From assembly GCF_014647155.1 (NCBI RefSeq), contig NZ_BMOQ01000004.1:1-64000 (forward strand): 64,000 nt of DNA. Direction: 5' to 3'. Under the pieces are notes generated by a model. That model worked only from the letters and a program-made list of their open reading frames with translations, had not been told where the DNA came from and searched no databases. How positions within the stretch are numbered: position 1 is the first letter of the stretch; each line of letters begins with the position of its first letter. The stretch comes from Halarchaeum nitratireducens. GTDB taxonomy: Archaea > Halobacteriota > Halobacteria > Halobacteriales > Halobacteriaceae. The translations under genes and the position numbers were made by a program. Positions 15,855 to 24,550 of this stretch are shown here, piece by piece.

Positions 15855-17192
15855 ATGAGCGAACGCATCGTCGTGATGGGTGCGGCCGGCCGCGACTTCC
15901 ACGACTACGTCGCCGCCCTCCGGGACGACCCCGACCGGCGCGTCGTCGCGTTCACGCGCGCCCCGGGGCAGAACTTCGGCGAGACCGACGCGGGCGGATA
16001 CGAGGCCTTCCCCGCCGAACTCACGCCCGACGGCCGCGGCTCGATCCCGATCGTCTCCGAGGCCGATCTCGAAGACGCGATCGCCGAGCACGACGCCGGA
16101 ACGGTCCTGTTCGCGTACTCGGACGTCGCCCACGAGGACGTGATGCACGCGGCCTCGCGCGCGCTCGCCGCCGGCGCGGACTTCGGGATGCTCGGCCCCG
16201 ACAGCGTCCAACTCGACGTCGATGTCCCCGTCGTCGCCGTGAACGCCGTCCGCACGGGCTGCGGGAAGTCCGCCGTCGCGCGGGCGTTCGCGGACGAGCT
16301 CGACGCCCGGGGGTTCGACGTCGCCGTCGTCCGCGAGCCGATGCCGTACGGCGACCTCGCTGAAAAGCGCGTCGAGCGGTTCGCGGACGCGAGCGATCTC
16401 GACGGACTCACCGTCGAGGAACGCGAGGAGTACGCGGACCACGTCGCGGCGGGCCACGCCGTCTACGCGGGCGTCGACTACCGGGCGGTGTTCGACCGGG
16501 CGAGCGACGAGGCGGACGTGCTCGTCTGGGACGGCGGGAACAACGAACTCGCGTTCGCCCGCCCGGATCACCACCTCGTGCTCGTCGACGCGCTCCGACC
16601 CGAGCACGGCGAGCGCTACCACCCGGGCGAGGCGAACCTCCGGCGCGCCGACGCGGTCCTCGTGACGAAGGAGAACGCGGCGAGCGACGCCCAGATCGAG
16701 GCGGCGACCGACTCGGCGGCGCGCCTCGCGCCGACCGACGCGCCGATCCACCACGCCGACTCGGTCGTGCGCGCGGACGACCCGGACGCGATCGCCGGCC
16801 GTGACGCCCTCGTCGTCGAGGACGGCCCGACGCTCACGCACGGCGGCACCTCGCACGGTGCGGGCTACGCCGCCGCCCGGGACGCCGGCGCGGCGTCGAT
16901 ACTCGACCCCGAACCGCACGCCGTCGGTCAGATCGCGGACGTCTTCGCGTCGTACGATCACCTCGATCGGGTGCTCCCGGCGATGGGGTATAGCGAGGCC
17001 CAACTCGCGGACCTCGAGGCGACGATCGACGCCGTCGATCCGGACGTCGTCGTCGCGGGGACGCCCGTCGACCTCGACGCGGTCGTGGACGTCGACGCGC
17101 CCGTCGTCCGCGCGCGCTACGAGATCGAGTGCCGCGACGCGACGCCCGCGTCGCTCCTCGACGCGGGACTCGGCGGCGCTCTCGATTTCTGA
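15855..17192 (+). CDS. Predicted GTPase, cyclic 2,3-diphosphoglycerate synthetase-like
   Basis: A 445-residue protein of the COG2403-type family. Residues 1-120 form a Rossmann-like domain (IVVMGAAGRDFHDYVAAL). A P-loop follows in NAVRTGCGKSAVA (about 130-142), then VLVWDGGNNELAF and the VTKEN segment. The family includes the methanogen enzyme that makes cyclic 2,3-diphosphoglycerate, an osmolyte. Haloarchaeal members are widely annotated that way, but the activity is unproven here. The gene begins 12 nt after the frameshifted small ORF. Confidence 0.75.
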   Translation: MSERIVVMGAAGRDFHDYVAALRDDPDRRVVAFTRAPGQNFGETDAGGYEAFPAELTPDGRGSIPIVSEADLEDAIAEHDAGTVLFAYSDVAHEDVMHAASRALAAGADFGMLGPDSVQLDVDVPVVAVNAVRTGCGKSAVARAFADELDARGFDVAVVREPMPYGDLAEKRVERFADASDLDGLTVEEREEYADHVAAGHAVYAGVDYRAVFDRASDEADVLVWDGGNNELAFARPDHHLVLVDALRPEHGERYHPGEANLRRADAVLVTKENAASDAQIEAATDSAARLAPTDAPIHHADSVVRADDPDAIAGRDALVVEDGPTLTHGGTSHGAGYAAARDAGAASILDPEPHAVGQIADVFASYDHLDRVLPAMGYSEAQLADLEATIDAVDPDVVVAGTPVDLDAVVDVDAPVVRARYEIECRDATPASLLDAGLGGALDF

Positions 17193-17241
17193 CCGAGTCG
17201 CGGGTAGGTTTATAGCGCATCGCCGGCTAGGTCCGGACAGG

Positions 17242-17880
17242 ATGAGCGTCGTTCTGACGTTCACCATTCCGGGGAGCCAGTTCGCGCTCGGCCGCGCGAT
17301 GCCGGAAGGGGGGATACGAGCAGAGCTCGACCGCGTCGTACCGCTAGCCGCAGACACGCCGCCGTTCCTCTGGGCGCACGCCGGCGGAGACGCGCTCGAC
17401 GACTTCCAGACGCGTCTCGCCGGGGACCCGGACGTCGCCAGCGTGGAGACCGTCGACGCCTTCGACGACCAGCGCCTCTACCGCGTCGACTGGGCCGCCT
17501 CGGGGACCGGGGTCCTCTCGCACCTCCGCCGGACGTCGGCGAGCCTGAGCGGTGCGACCGGTACCCGCGACGCGTGGGAGTTCACCGCCCGGTTCCCCTC
17601 GCGGGAGGCCCTCTCGGAGTTCCACGACGCCTGCCGCGAGGCCGAGTTCGACCTGACGGTGACCGGCGTCGCACCCCTCGACCCGCTCGACGAGCCCGAC
17701 GACGGCCTCACGGCGAACCAGCGCGAGACCCTCCGCCGCGCCCACGAGGCCGGTTTCTACGACATCCCCCGGGGGACGACGACGGTCGACCTCGCGGCCG
17801 ATCTGGGCATCTCCGATCAGTCCCTCTCCGAGCGCCTCCGCCGCGCGCACGCCGCGCTCGTCGAACGGACGCTCCTGTAG
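17242..17880 (+). CDS. HTH-10 (Bat-type) DNA-binding regulator
   Basis: A 212-residue regulator. The C-terminal HTH-10 domain (about 155-212) reads LTANQRETLRRAHEAGFYDIP, then DLAADLGISDQSLSERLRRAH. The first 150 residues are the family's variable sensor-associated part. A TATA-like TTTATAG about 27 nt before ATG 17242 supports a leaderless start. The longer upstream frame overlaps the preceding gene and is basic, so it was rejected. It converges with the DUF2071 gene. The target is unknown. Confidence 0.85.
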   Translation: MSVVLTFTIPGSQFALGRAMPEGGIRAELDRVVPLAADTPPFLWAHAGGDALDDFQTRLAGDPDVASVETVDAFDDQRLYRVDWAASGTGVLSHLRRTSASLSGATGTRDAWEFTARFPSREALSEFHDACREAEFDLTVTGVAPLDPLDEPDDGLTANQRETLRRAHEAGFYDIPRGTTTVDLAADLGISDQSLSERLRRAHAALVERTLL

Positions 17881-17910
17881 CGGTGTGGCGTCCCCGCCGG
17901 CGCTGGGCGC

Positions 17911-18594
17911 TCAGACGCGCTTCGGGGCGTGCGCGGCCACTTCGACGCCGGGGCTGTACGCGACGTGGGGATCGCGGTCCGGCGTCTCGAAGCCGTTGAC
18001 GGTGAAGAGGTCGTTCTCGCGGACGTCGTACGTCGCCTCCTGCACCCGCCACGGCTCGTGCTCGATCTCGCCGCGGAGCAGGGTCCCGCGCCCCTCGACG
18101 TAGAAGCGATAGCGTTCGAGGAGGAACTCCGTGAGCGATCCCGGCTCCGCGGGCTCGGGATCGCCAATCGGGGTGTAGTCGGCGTCGAACTCGCAGGGCG
18201 GGACGCCGGTGTGGGTGCGCTCGCTCTCGAACTCGACGGTATCGCCGCGTTTGACGATCCGCTGACTGGCGTCGTAGTACGGGAGTCGGAAGGTCGCGCG
18301 CGCGATGGCGACGCCGAGGCGGTCGGTGGCGTCGAGGTTGTAGAAGTAGATGCCGGGCCCGGCGTCGCCCGTGACGTACGTCCGGAGGTTCAGCTCGCCG
18401 AAGGTGGGACCGACGAACCGAGGGAACTTGTAGGGGCGGACGTCGCCCATCACGAAGGGGACGACGGAGAGGTAGGCGTCCCCGTCGTAGGTGTCGACGG
18501 CGACGCCGTCGGGAAGCGTCGCGGCGACGACGTCGGGATCGACGGCGTACGAGGCGACACACACGTCGCGCCAGTCCATCGAGATGACTCGCAT
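17911..18594 (-). CDS. DUF2071 (YqjF-like) family protein
   Basis: A 227-residue soluble protein of the DUF2071/YqjF family. The N-terminal pattern is WRDVCVASYAVDPDVVAATLP and DGDAYLSVVPFVMGDVRP, then GELNLRTYV and GIYFYNLDATDRLGV, all typical of the family; it has an acetoacetate-decarboxylase-like fold. Enzymatic function is not established. The start ATG at 18594 (MRVISMDWRDV) is chosen because the longer frame is Arg/Thr-rich and crosses the divergent promoter of the ZIP transporter. Confidence 0.78.
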   Translation of the reverse strand: MRVISMDWRDVCVASYAVDPDVVAATLPDGVAVDTYDGDAYLSVVPFVMGDVRPYKFPRFVGPTFGELNLRTYVTGDAGPGIYFYNLDATDRLGVAIARATFRLPYYDASQRIVKRGDTVEFESERTHTGVPPCEFDADYTPIGDPEPAEPGSLTEFLLERYRFYVEGRGTLLRGEIEHEPWRVQEATYDVRENDLFTVNGFETPDRDPHVAYSPGVEVAAHAPKRV

Positions 18595-18685
18595 ACGCGC
18601 GTTTCGACCCGGTGCTCCTTCGTCGTGCCGGCCGTTACCGCGGCCACCGACAGCGTTATTAACTCTATGGGTGGATTTAGTAATC

Positions 18686-19552
18686 GTGCCGAGTACCCTC
18701 TCCGTTCGTTCCGTCCGCCGCCCCGCAGTCGCCCTCGGGGCCGTCGCCGTCGTCCTCCTGTGCGTGCTCTCCGCCGTCGCGCTCGCGGCCGGCCGCGGCG
18801 GCAAGGTCGTCGGGATCGGCTGGGTCGCGTTCGCCGCGATGTCCGGCGGGGCGCTCCTCGGTGAGCGCGCGCACGACGGAAGCGCCCGCGGCCTCGTCTG
18901 GGGCTACGGGCTCGCCAGCGGCGCGATGGTGACGAGCGCCGCGGTCTTCCTCGTTCCGCAGGCCGTCGGCTACCAGCCGAAGCTCGCCGGCTTCGGGCTC
19001 GCGGCCGGCGTCGTCGCCGGCTTCGGCGCTCACACCATCGGCCACCGGCTCTCCCACCGACGGCTTCCGATCGACCGCACGGCGGCGCAGCTCACCGCGC
19101 ACGCGCTCGCGGCCGGCGTCATCATCGGCGCCGTCTACGCCACGATGCCGGAGCTGGGCGCCGTTCTCGGGCTCGCCATCGTTTCGCACAAGGGCCCCGC
19201 GGGCTACGCGGCCGCGCGTCGCCTCCGCCTCGACGGCCGCCCGGTCACTCCCATGTTACTGCCGGCGGCGGCCGTCGGAATCGCCGCCGTCGCCGTCTCG
19301 CTCCTCCACGTCCCGCCGAACCCCGGCGTCGACGCCGTCGTCTTCGGCTTCGCCGCGGGGGTCTTCCTCCACATCGCCATGGACTTCCTCCCGGACTGCG
19401 AGGTCGGCGGTGAGATCCACGACGCGGTCACCCACGACCACGACGGTCACGACCACGCGCTCCTCGACGCCCTCCGGACGCACGCCGTCGTCAGCACGGT
19501 CATCGGCGGGGCCTGCGTCCTCGTGGCGAGCGTCGGACTCGGCGTCGTTTGA
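18686..19552 (+). CDS. ZIP family divalent metal transporter
   Basis: A 288-residue membrane protein with about eight membrane segments. Metal-binding signatures of ZIP transporters are present in GFGAHTIGHRLSHR (TM4 region) and GVFLHIAMDFLPD, plus a His-rich loop THDHDGHDHAL. It probably imports zinc, iron or manganese into the cytosol. I place the start at GTG 18686 because TTATTAA near 18656 is 27 nt upstream, the usual spacing for a leaderless transcript; GTG 18671 is an alternative. It diverges from the DUF2071 gene. Confidence 0.82.
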   Translation: MPSTLSVRSVRRPAVALGAVAVVLLCVLSAVALAAGRGGKVVGIGWVAFAAMSGGALLGERAHDGSARGLVWGYGLASGAMVTSAAVFLVPQAVGYQPKLAGFGLAAGVVAGFGAHTIGHRLSHRRLPIDRTAAQLTAHALAAGVIIGAVYATMPELGAVLGLAIVSHKGPAGYAAARRLRLDGRPVTPMLLPAAAVGIAAVAVSLLHVPPNPGVDAVVFGFAAGVFLHIAMDFLPDCEVGGEIHDAVTHDHDGHDHALLDALRTHAVVSTVIGGACVLVASVGLGVV

Positions 19553-19590
19553 GTCGTGCCGCGGCCGGCGACGAGACGAGAGGGATATCC

Positions 19591-19597
19591 TTATATG
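19591..19597 (+). promoter_or_regulatory. TATA box of leuA
   Basis: TTATATG lies about 27 nt before the expected transcript start at about 19620. That start coincides with the ATG of the small overlapping ORF (19625) rather than with leuA itself. Confidence 0.6.
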
Positions 19598-19624
19598 GTT
19601 GGCCGAATTTGACACACGTACACG

Positions 19625-19696
19625 ATGTCATCTAACGACATTCCCGGTGCGAGTCCGGGGGAACGGGTTCTTCCAGGGCACATTAGCCCACAATAA
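19625..19696 (+). CDS. 23-codon leader ORF overlapping the leuA start, out of frame
   Basis: ATG 19625 lies at about the predicted +5 of the leuA transcript and starts MSSNDIPGASPGERV, ending before the stop at 19694-19696. It runs through the leuA GTG (19647) in another frame. A hairpin CCCGG/CCGGG (19643-19647 and 19655-19659) covers that GTG, so translation of the small ORF would open it. The peptide is not Leu-rich. It may be a translational leader, or a chance ORF. Confidence 0.35.
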   Translation: MSSNDIPGASPGERVLPGHISPQ

Positions 19697-20849
19697 CGAC
19701 GAGATCGACGACGCACGGATTTTCGACACGACACTCCGCGACGGCGAGCAGACGCCACGCACGTCGTTCGACTACGACGACAAGCGCGAGATAGCGGCGC
19801 TGCTCGACGGGATGGGAGTCCACGTCATCGAGGCCGGCTTCCCCGCGAACTCCGAGGCGGAGTTCGAGGCCGTCCGCGATGTCGCCGAGGCGACCGACGC
19901 CACGACCTGCGGGCTGGCGCGCGTCGTCGAGTCCGACGTCGAGGCCGCCATCGACGCGGGTGTCGACATGGTGCACGTCTTCGCGTCCACCAGCGACATC
20001 CAGATCGAGGACTCGATGCACACCACCCGCGAGGAGGTCATCACTCGCTCGGTCGCCGCGGTCGAGCAGGTCGCAGACGCCGGTGTCGAAGTCATGTACT
20101 CCCCGATGGACGTCACCCGGACCGACCCCGAGTACCTCGCCGAGGTATTGGAGGCGGTCGATTCGGCGGGCGTCGATTGGGTGAACCTCCCCGACACCGT
20201 CGGGATCGCCACCCCGAGTCGGTTCGCCGACCTCGTCCAGTACGTGCGCAAGCACACGGACGCCCGGATCGACGTGCACTGTCACGACGACTTCGGGATG
20301 GCGACCGCGAACGCCGTCGAGGGGATCGTCGCCGGGGCCGATCAGGCGCAGGTGAGCGTCAACGGCATCGGCGAGCGAGCCGGGAACGCCTCCTTGGAGG
20401 AGGTCGTCATGGCCATCGAGAGCCTCTACGGCGTCGACACCGGTATCGACACGACCGGGATCGCCGAGCTCTCCGAGGTGGTCGCCGAGAAGTCCGGCGT
20501 TCCGATCCCCGACAACAAGCCCGTCGTGGGGAAGAACGCCTTCAGCCACGAGTCCGGCATCCACGCCGCGGGCGTCATCGAGAACTCGGAGACGTTCGAG
20601 CCCGGCGTGATGACCCCCGAGATGATCGGCGCGGAGCGTTCGATCGTCCTCGGGAAACACACGGGGACGAACGCGGTCCGCCAACACCTGGAGGAGGCCG
20701 GCTACGCGCCGACCGACGACGAGGTCGTGGCGGTCACCAAGCGTGTGAAGGAGCACGCCGCCGGCAAACGCCGCGTCACCACGGACGACCTCCACGAGTT
20801 CGCGGCGGACGTCGGCATCGAGCGCGAATCGGCCGAAGTGAGGGCCTGA
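19647..20849 (+). CDS. leuA: 2-isopropylmalate synthase family enzyme (LeuA), or citramalate synthase
   Basis: It condenses acetyl-CoA with a 2-oxo acid, the first step of leucine (or, for citramalate synthase, isoleucine) synthesis. The HMGL-like TIM barrel carries FDTTLRDGEQTP (26-37), HCHDDFGMA (211-219) and GIGERAGNA (240-248), with KNAFSHESGIHAAGV near 296-310. At 400 residues it ends after the second subdomain and lacks the C-terminal LeuA allosteric domain of about 520-residue enzymes, so classical leucine feedback through that domain is not expected. GTG 19647 gives MRVRGNGFFQGT, like other haloarchaeal LeuA starts. It heads the ilv-leu block, but ilvB has its own promoter 236 nt downstream. 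Confidence 0.85.
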   Translation: MRVRGNGFFQGTLAHNNDEIDDARIFDTTLRDGEQTPRTSFDYDDKREIAALLDGMGVHVIEAGFPANSEAEFEAVRDVAEATDATTCGLARVVESDVEAAIDAGVDMVHVFASTSDIQIEDSMHTTREEVITRSVAAVEQVADAGVEVMYSPMDVTRTDPEYLAEVLEAVDSAGVDWVNLPDTVGIATPSRFADLVQYVRKHTDARIDVHCHDDFGMATANAVEGIVAGADQAQVSVNGIGERAGNASLEEVVMAIESLYGVDTGIDTTGIAELSEVVAEKSGVPIPDNKPVVGKNAFSHESGIHAAGVIENSETFEPGVMTPEMIGAERSIVLGKHTGTNAVRQHLEEAGYAPTDDEVVAVTKRVKEHAAGKRRVTTDDLHEFAADVGIERESAEVRA

Positions 20850-20892
20850 GACGTCATGCCCTCGTTCGGCAACGCTTGCGCGGCCGGGAAGG

Positions 20893-20900
20893 TTCAAATA
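20893..20900 (+). promoter_or_regulatory. TATA-like element of the ilvB operon
   Basis: TTCAAATA sits 26-33 nt before ATG 20926, which places the transcript start at or next to the leader ORF and not at ilvB (21086). The ilvB mRNA thus appears to carry a 160-nt 5' region, unusual in a genome dominated by leaderless transcripts. Confidence 0.55.
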
Positions 20901-20925
20901 GGAGCGACGCCTACGTCCGATAACC

Positions 20926-21006
20926 ATGCGACGACCGACCGCGCAGACCGGCCGACCCCGTGGCAGCGTCGTCGCCGCCGTCCCGACGTTCATCGTAGGG
21001 GCGTAA
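20926..21006 (+). CDS. ilvB leader peptide ORF (26 codons)
   Basis: This leaderless-type ORF begins MRRPTAQTGRPRG and ends SVVAAVPTFIVGA. Its last 13 codons include four Val and one Ile, the end products of the enzymes encoded downstream. The TAA stop (21004-21006) lies in the 4-nt loop of hairpin 20998-21011. Short upstream ORFs rich in product codons are the hallmark of attenuation leaders in bacteria. Such a device is not established for haloarchaeal ilv genes as far as I know. The ORF sits alone in the 236-nt gap between leuA and ilvB. Confidence 0.5.
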   Translation: MRRPTAQTGRPRGSVVAAVPTFIVGA

Positions 21007-21011
21007 GCCCC
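20998..21011 (+). promoter_or_regulatory. Hairpin enclosing the leader-peptide stop codon (candidate attenuator)
   Basis: The arms GGGGC (20998-21002) and GCCCC (21007-21011) close a GTAA loop of GNRA type. The loop contains the TAA stop of the leader ORF. A pyrimidine-only run CTCTCTCCTC follows directly. A ribosome reaching the stop would melt the hairpin, whereas one stalled at the Val/Ile codons upstream would affect it differently. The tract is mixed C/T, not a pure T-run, so termination is less certain than for a bacterial terminator. Confidence 0.45.
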
Positions 21012-21085
21012 CTCTCTCCTCATCCTCCCCGACCGTCAGTACCGGCCGATCGACCGACCAGCGACCGCACTACACACACCACACA

Positions 21086-22816
21086 ATGAGCGAGAGCGAA
21101 CCAGAACGAACCACTGAGCGCGAGGCGGAGACGCTACCGACGGGTGCGTCGTCCGTCGTGACCGCACTAGAGGACGCCGGCGTGACGGCCGCCTTCGGCG
21201 TGCAGGGCGGGGCGATCATGCCCATCTACGACGCGCTCTACCAGAGCGACATCCACCACGTCACGATGGCGCACGAACAGGGCGCGGCCCACGCCGCCGA
21301 CGCGTACGGCGCCGTCACGGGCGAGCCGGGCGTCTGCCTGGCGACGTCCGGCCCCGGCGCCACCAACCTCGTCACCGGCATCGCCGACGCCGACATGGAC
21401 TCGGAGCCGATGCTGGCCCTGACGGGGCAGGTGGCGACCGACATGGTCGGCAACGACGCCTTCCAGGAGGCGGACACGACGGGGATCACCCGTCCGGTGA
21501 CGAAATCGAGCTACTTCGCGAGCGATCCGGACACCGTCGGCGACACCGTCGGTGAGGCGTTCGCGCTCGCCCGCGACGGCCGACAGGGGCCGACGCTCGT
21601 CGACCTCCCGAAGGACGTCTCGAACGCCGAGGACGTCGCGCGCCCCGGTCCCGCGGAGGGGCCGGAGACGCACGTCGTCCCCGACGAGGCTGACGCTGAG
21701 GAGGTGAGCCGCGCCGCGCACGCGCTCGCCGACGCGGAGCGACCCGCGATCCTCGCCGGCGGCGGCGTCATCAAGGGCGAGGCGACCGACGAGCTGCGGC
21801 AGTTCGCCATCGACCACGGCATCCCGGTCATCACGACGATGCCGGGCGTCGGCGCCTTCGACGAGACCCACGACCTCGCCATGGAGATGGCGGGCATGCA
21901 CGGCACCGGCTACGCGAACATGGCGATCACGCACTGCGACGTGCTACTCGGCGTCGGCACGCGCTTCGACGATCGCCTCACCGGCGGCGTCGACACGTTC
22001 GCGCCCGAGGCCGAGGTCATCCACGTCGACATCGACGCCTCGGAGATCTCGAAGAACGTCCACGCGGACTACCCGCTCGTCGGCGACGCGAGCACGGTGT
22101 TGCGCCAGCTCGACGACGCGCTGCCGCGCGCCCCGGACGCTGAGGGGTGGCGCGACCAGTGTCGTCACTGGAAAGAGGAGTACCCCATGGACTACGACGC
22201 CCCCGAGGACGAACCGCTCAAGCCCCAGTTCGTCGTCGAGGCCTTCGACGAGGCGACGGACGCCGACGCCATCGTCACGACGGGCGTCGGCCAACACCAG
22301 ATGTGGGCCGTCCAGTACTGGACGTTCACCGAGCCCCGGACGTGGATCTCCAGTCACGGCCTCGGGACGATGGGGTACGGCCTCCCCGCCGCCATCGGCG
22401 CGAAGGTCGCCGCCCCCGACCAAGAGGTCGTCTGCTTCGACGGCGACGGCTCCTTCCTGATGACCGTCCAAGGGCTCTCCGTCGCGGTCCGCGAGAACCT
22501 CGACCTGACGGTCTGCGTGCTGAACAACGAGGCAGTCGGGATGGTCCGACAGTGGCAGGACGCCTTCTTCGAGGGCCGCCGGATGGCCTCCGAGTACCCG
22601 TGGGGGCCGGACTTCGCTACGCTCGCCGAAGCGTTCGGCGCGGAGGGCTTCACGCTCGACGACTACGACGACGTCGCGGACACGATCGCGGCCGCGCGCG
22701 ACTACGACGGCCCGAGCGTCATCGACTGTCACATCGACCCCCGAGAGGACGTCTACCCGATGGTCGCGAGCGGCGGCGCGAACGGTCGCTTCGCCCTGCA
22801 GGAGGAGCACCTATGA
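21086..22816 (+). CDS. ilvB: Acetolactate synthase large (catalytic) subunit
   Basis: A thiamine diphosphate and FAD enzyme that makes 2-acetolactate or 2-aceto-2-hydroxybutyrate, the first common step of valine and isoleucine synthesis. It has 576 residues. The catalytic Glu64 is in MAHEQGAAHAADAYG, the FAD-region segment follows in the middle domain, and the ThDP motif GDGSF (453) ends with NN (480-481). The VRQWQ segment fits anabolic enzymes. It has a small-subunit partner downstream. The stop overlaps the ATG of a 14-codon mini-ORF (ATGA at 22813). Confidence 0.96.
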   Translation: MSESEPERTTEREAETLPTGASSVVTALEDAGVTAAFGVQGGAIMPIYDALYQSDIHHVTMAHEQGAAHAADAYGAVTGEPGVCLATSGPGATNLVTGIADADMDSEPMLALTGQVATDMVGNDAFQEADTTGITRPVTKSSYFASDPDTVGDTVGEAFALARDGRQGPTLVDLPKDVSNAEDVARPGPAEGPETHVVPDEADAEEVSRAAHALADAERPAILAGGGVIKGEATDELRQFAIDHGIPVITTMPGVGAFDETHDLAMEMAGMHGTGYANMAITHCDVLLGVGTRFDDRLTGGVDTFAPEAEVIHVDIDASEISKNVHADYPLVGDASTVLRQLDDALPRAPDAEGWRDQCRHWKEEYPMDYDAPEDEPLKPQFVVEAFDEATDADAIVTTGVGQHQMWAVQYWTFTEPRTWISSHGLGTMGYGLPAAIGAKVAAPDQEVVCFDGDGSFLMTVQGLSVAVRENLDLTVCVLNNEAVGMVRQWQDAFFEGRRMASEYPWGPDFATLAEAFGAEGFTLDDYDDVADTIAAARDYDGPSVIDCHIDPREDVYPMVASGGANGRFALQEEHL

Positions 22817-22857
22817 GCACGACGTACACCGACTCGACCGGAGGTAAGCGGCGATGA
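22813..22857 (+). CDS. 14-codon mini-ORF bridging ilvB and ilvN
   Basis: It encodes [14 protein letters not shown]. Its ATG overlaps the ilvB stop (ATGA, 22813-22816) and its stop overlaps the ilvN ATG (ATGA, 22854-22857). A GGAGGA (22801-22806) precedes its start and GGAGGT (22840-22845) inside it is spaced 8 nt from the ilvN ATG. Both arrangements are typical for reinitiation. Its role is probably to carry ribosomes across the gap; the peptide itself may be dispensable. Confidence 0.55.
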   Translation: MSTTYTDSTGGKRR

Positions 22858-23457
22858 CCGGTGAACTCCCCGGGCCCGCGCCCGAGGAGCGCCCGCACCC
22901 GTCGGGCCGCCGGAACAAACAGGGCATCCGCATCGACCCGCAGGCGGAGGCCGAACCCGAGGTCAGACGCGAGGTGCTGTCGGCGCTCGTCGATCACGAG
23001 CCCGGCGTCCTCGCCGAGGTCTCCGGGCTGTTCGCGCGCCGCCAGTTCAACATCGAGAGCCTCACGGTCGGCCCGACGGCCGCCGAGGGGCTCGCGCGCA
23101 TGACTATCGTCGTCGAGGAGACCGACCCCGGCGTCGAGCAGGTCAAGCGCCAGCTGCGAAAGCTCGTCCCCGTCCACGCGGTTCGCGAGCTCGATGCCGC
23201 GACCGAGCGCGAGCTCGCGCTCATCAAGGTCGGCGACGACGACCCGGCGGGCGTCGCGGCCGTCGCGGAGATGTACGGCGGCGAGGCCGTCGAGGCCGGC
23301 CCCGAGGTCGTGACGGTCGAGCTGACCGGCACGGAAGCAGAGATCGACGCCGCGGTCGAGGCGTTCGAACGATTCGGCGTGCGCGAGGTCGCCCGCACGG
23401 GCACCGCCGCGCTCGCCGGCGGCACCGAGTTCACCGCATACGACGACACTACTACCG

Positions 23458-23465
<8 letters not shown>
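22854..23465 (+). CDS. ilvN: Acetolactate synthase small (regulatory) subunit
   Basis: A 203-residue regulatory partner of IlvB. After a Pro/Arg-rich leader (about 1-35), an ACT domain spans about 38-110 ([33 protein letters not shown]), and a C-terminal ferredoxin-like domain follows. In the family the ACT dimer binds valine and mediates feedback inhibition. Glycine and Asn positions of the valine site (HEPGVL, FNIESL) look intact. The last eight bases (ATGACTGA) overlap the ilvC start. Confidence 0.92.
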
Positions 23466-24505
<1,040 letters not shown>

Positions 24506-24513
<8 letters not shown>

Positions 24514-24550
24514 GGCCACGACGGCCGTCCCGACGGAGGGGCGCGTATGA
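24506..24550 (+). CDS. 14-codon mini-ORF bridging ilvC and leuC
   Basis: It encodes [14 protein letters not shown]. Its start overlaps the ilvC stop through ATGACTGA (24506-24513) and its stop overlaps the leuC ATG through ATGA (24547-24550). GGAGGG (24535-24540) lies 6 nt before the leuC ATG. Length, junction type and internal ribosome-binding site match the mini-ORF between ilvB and ilvN, although the peptides are unrelated. This suggests a ribosome relay rather than a functional peptide. Confidence 0.55.
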
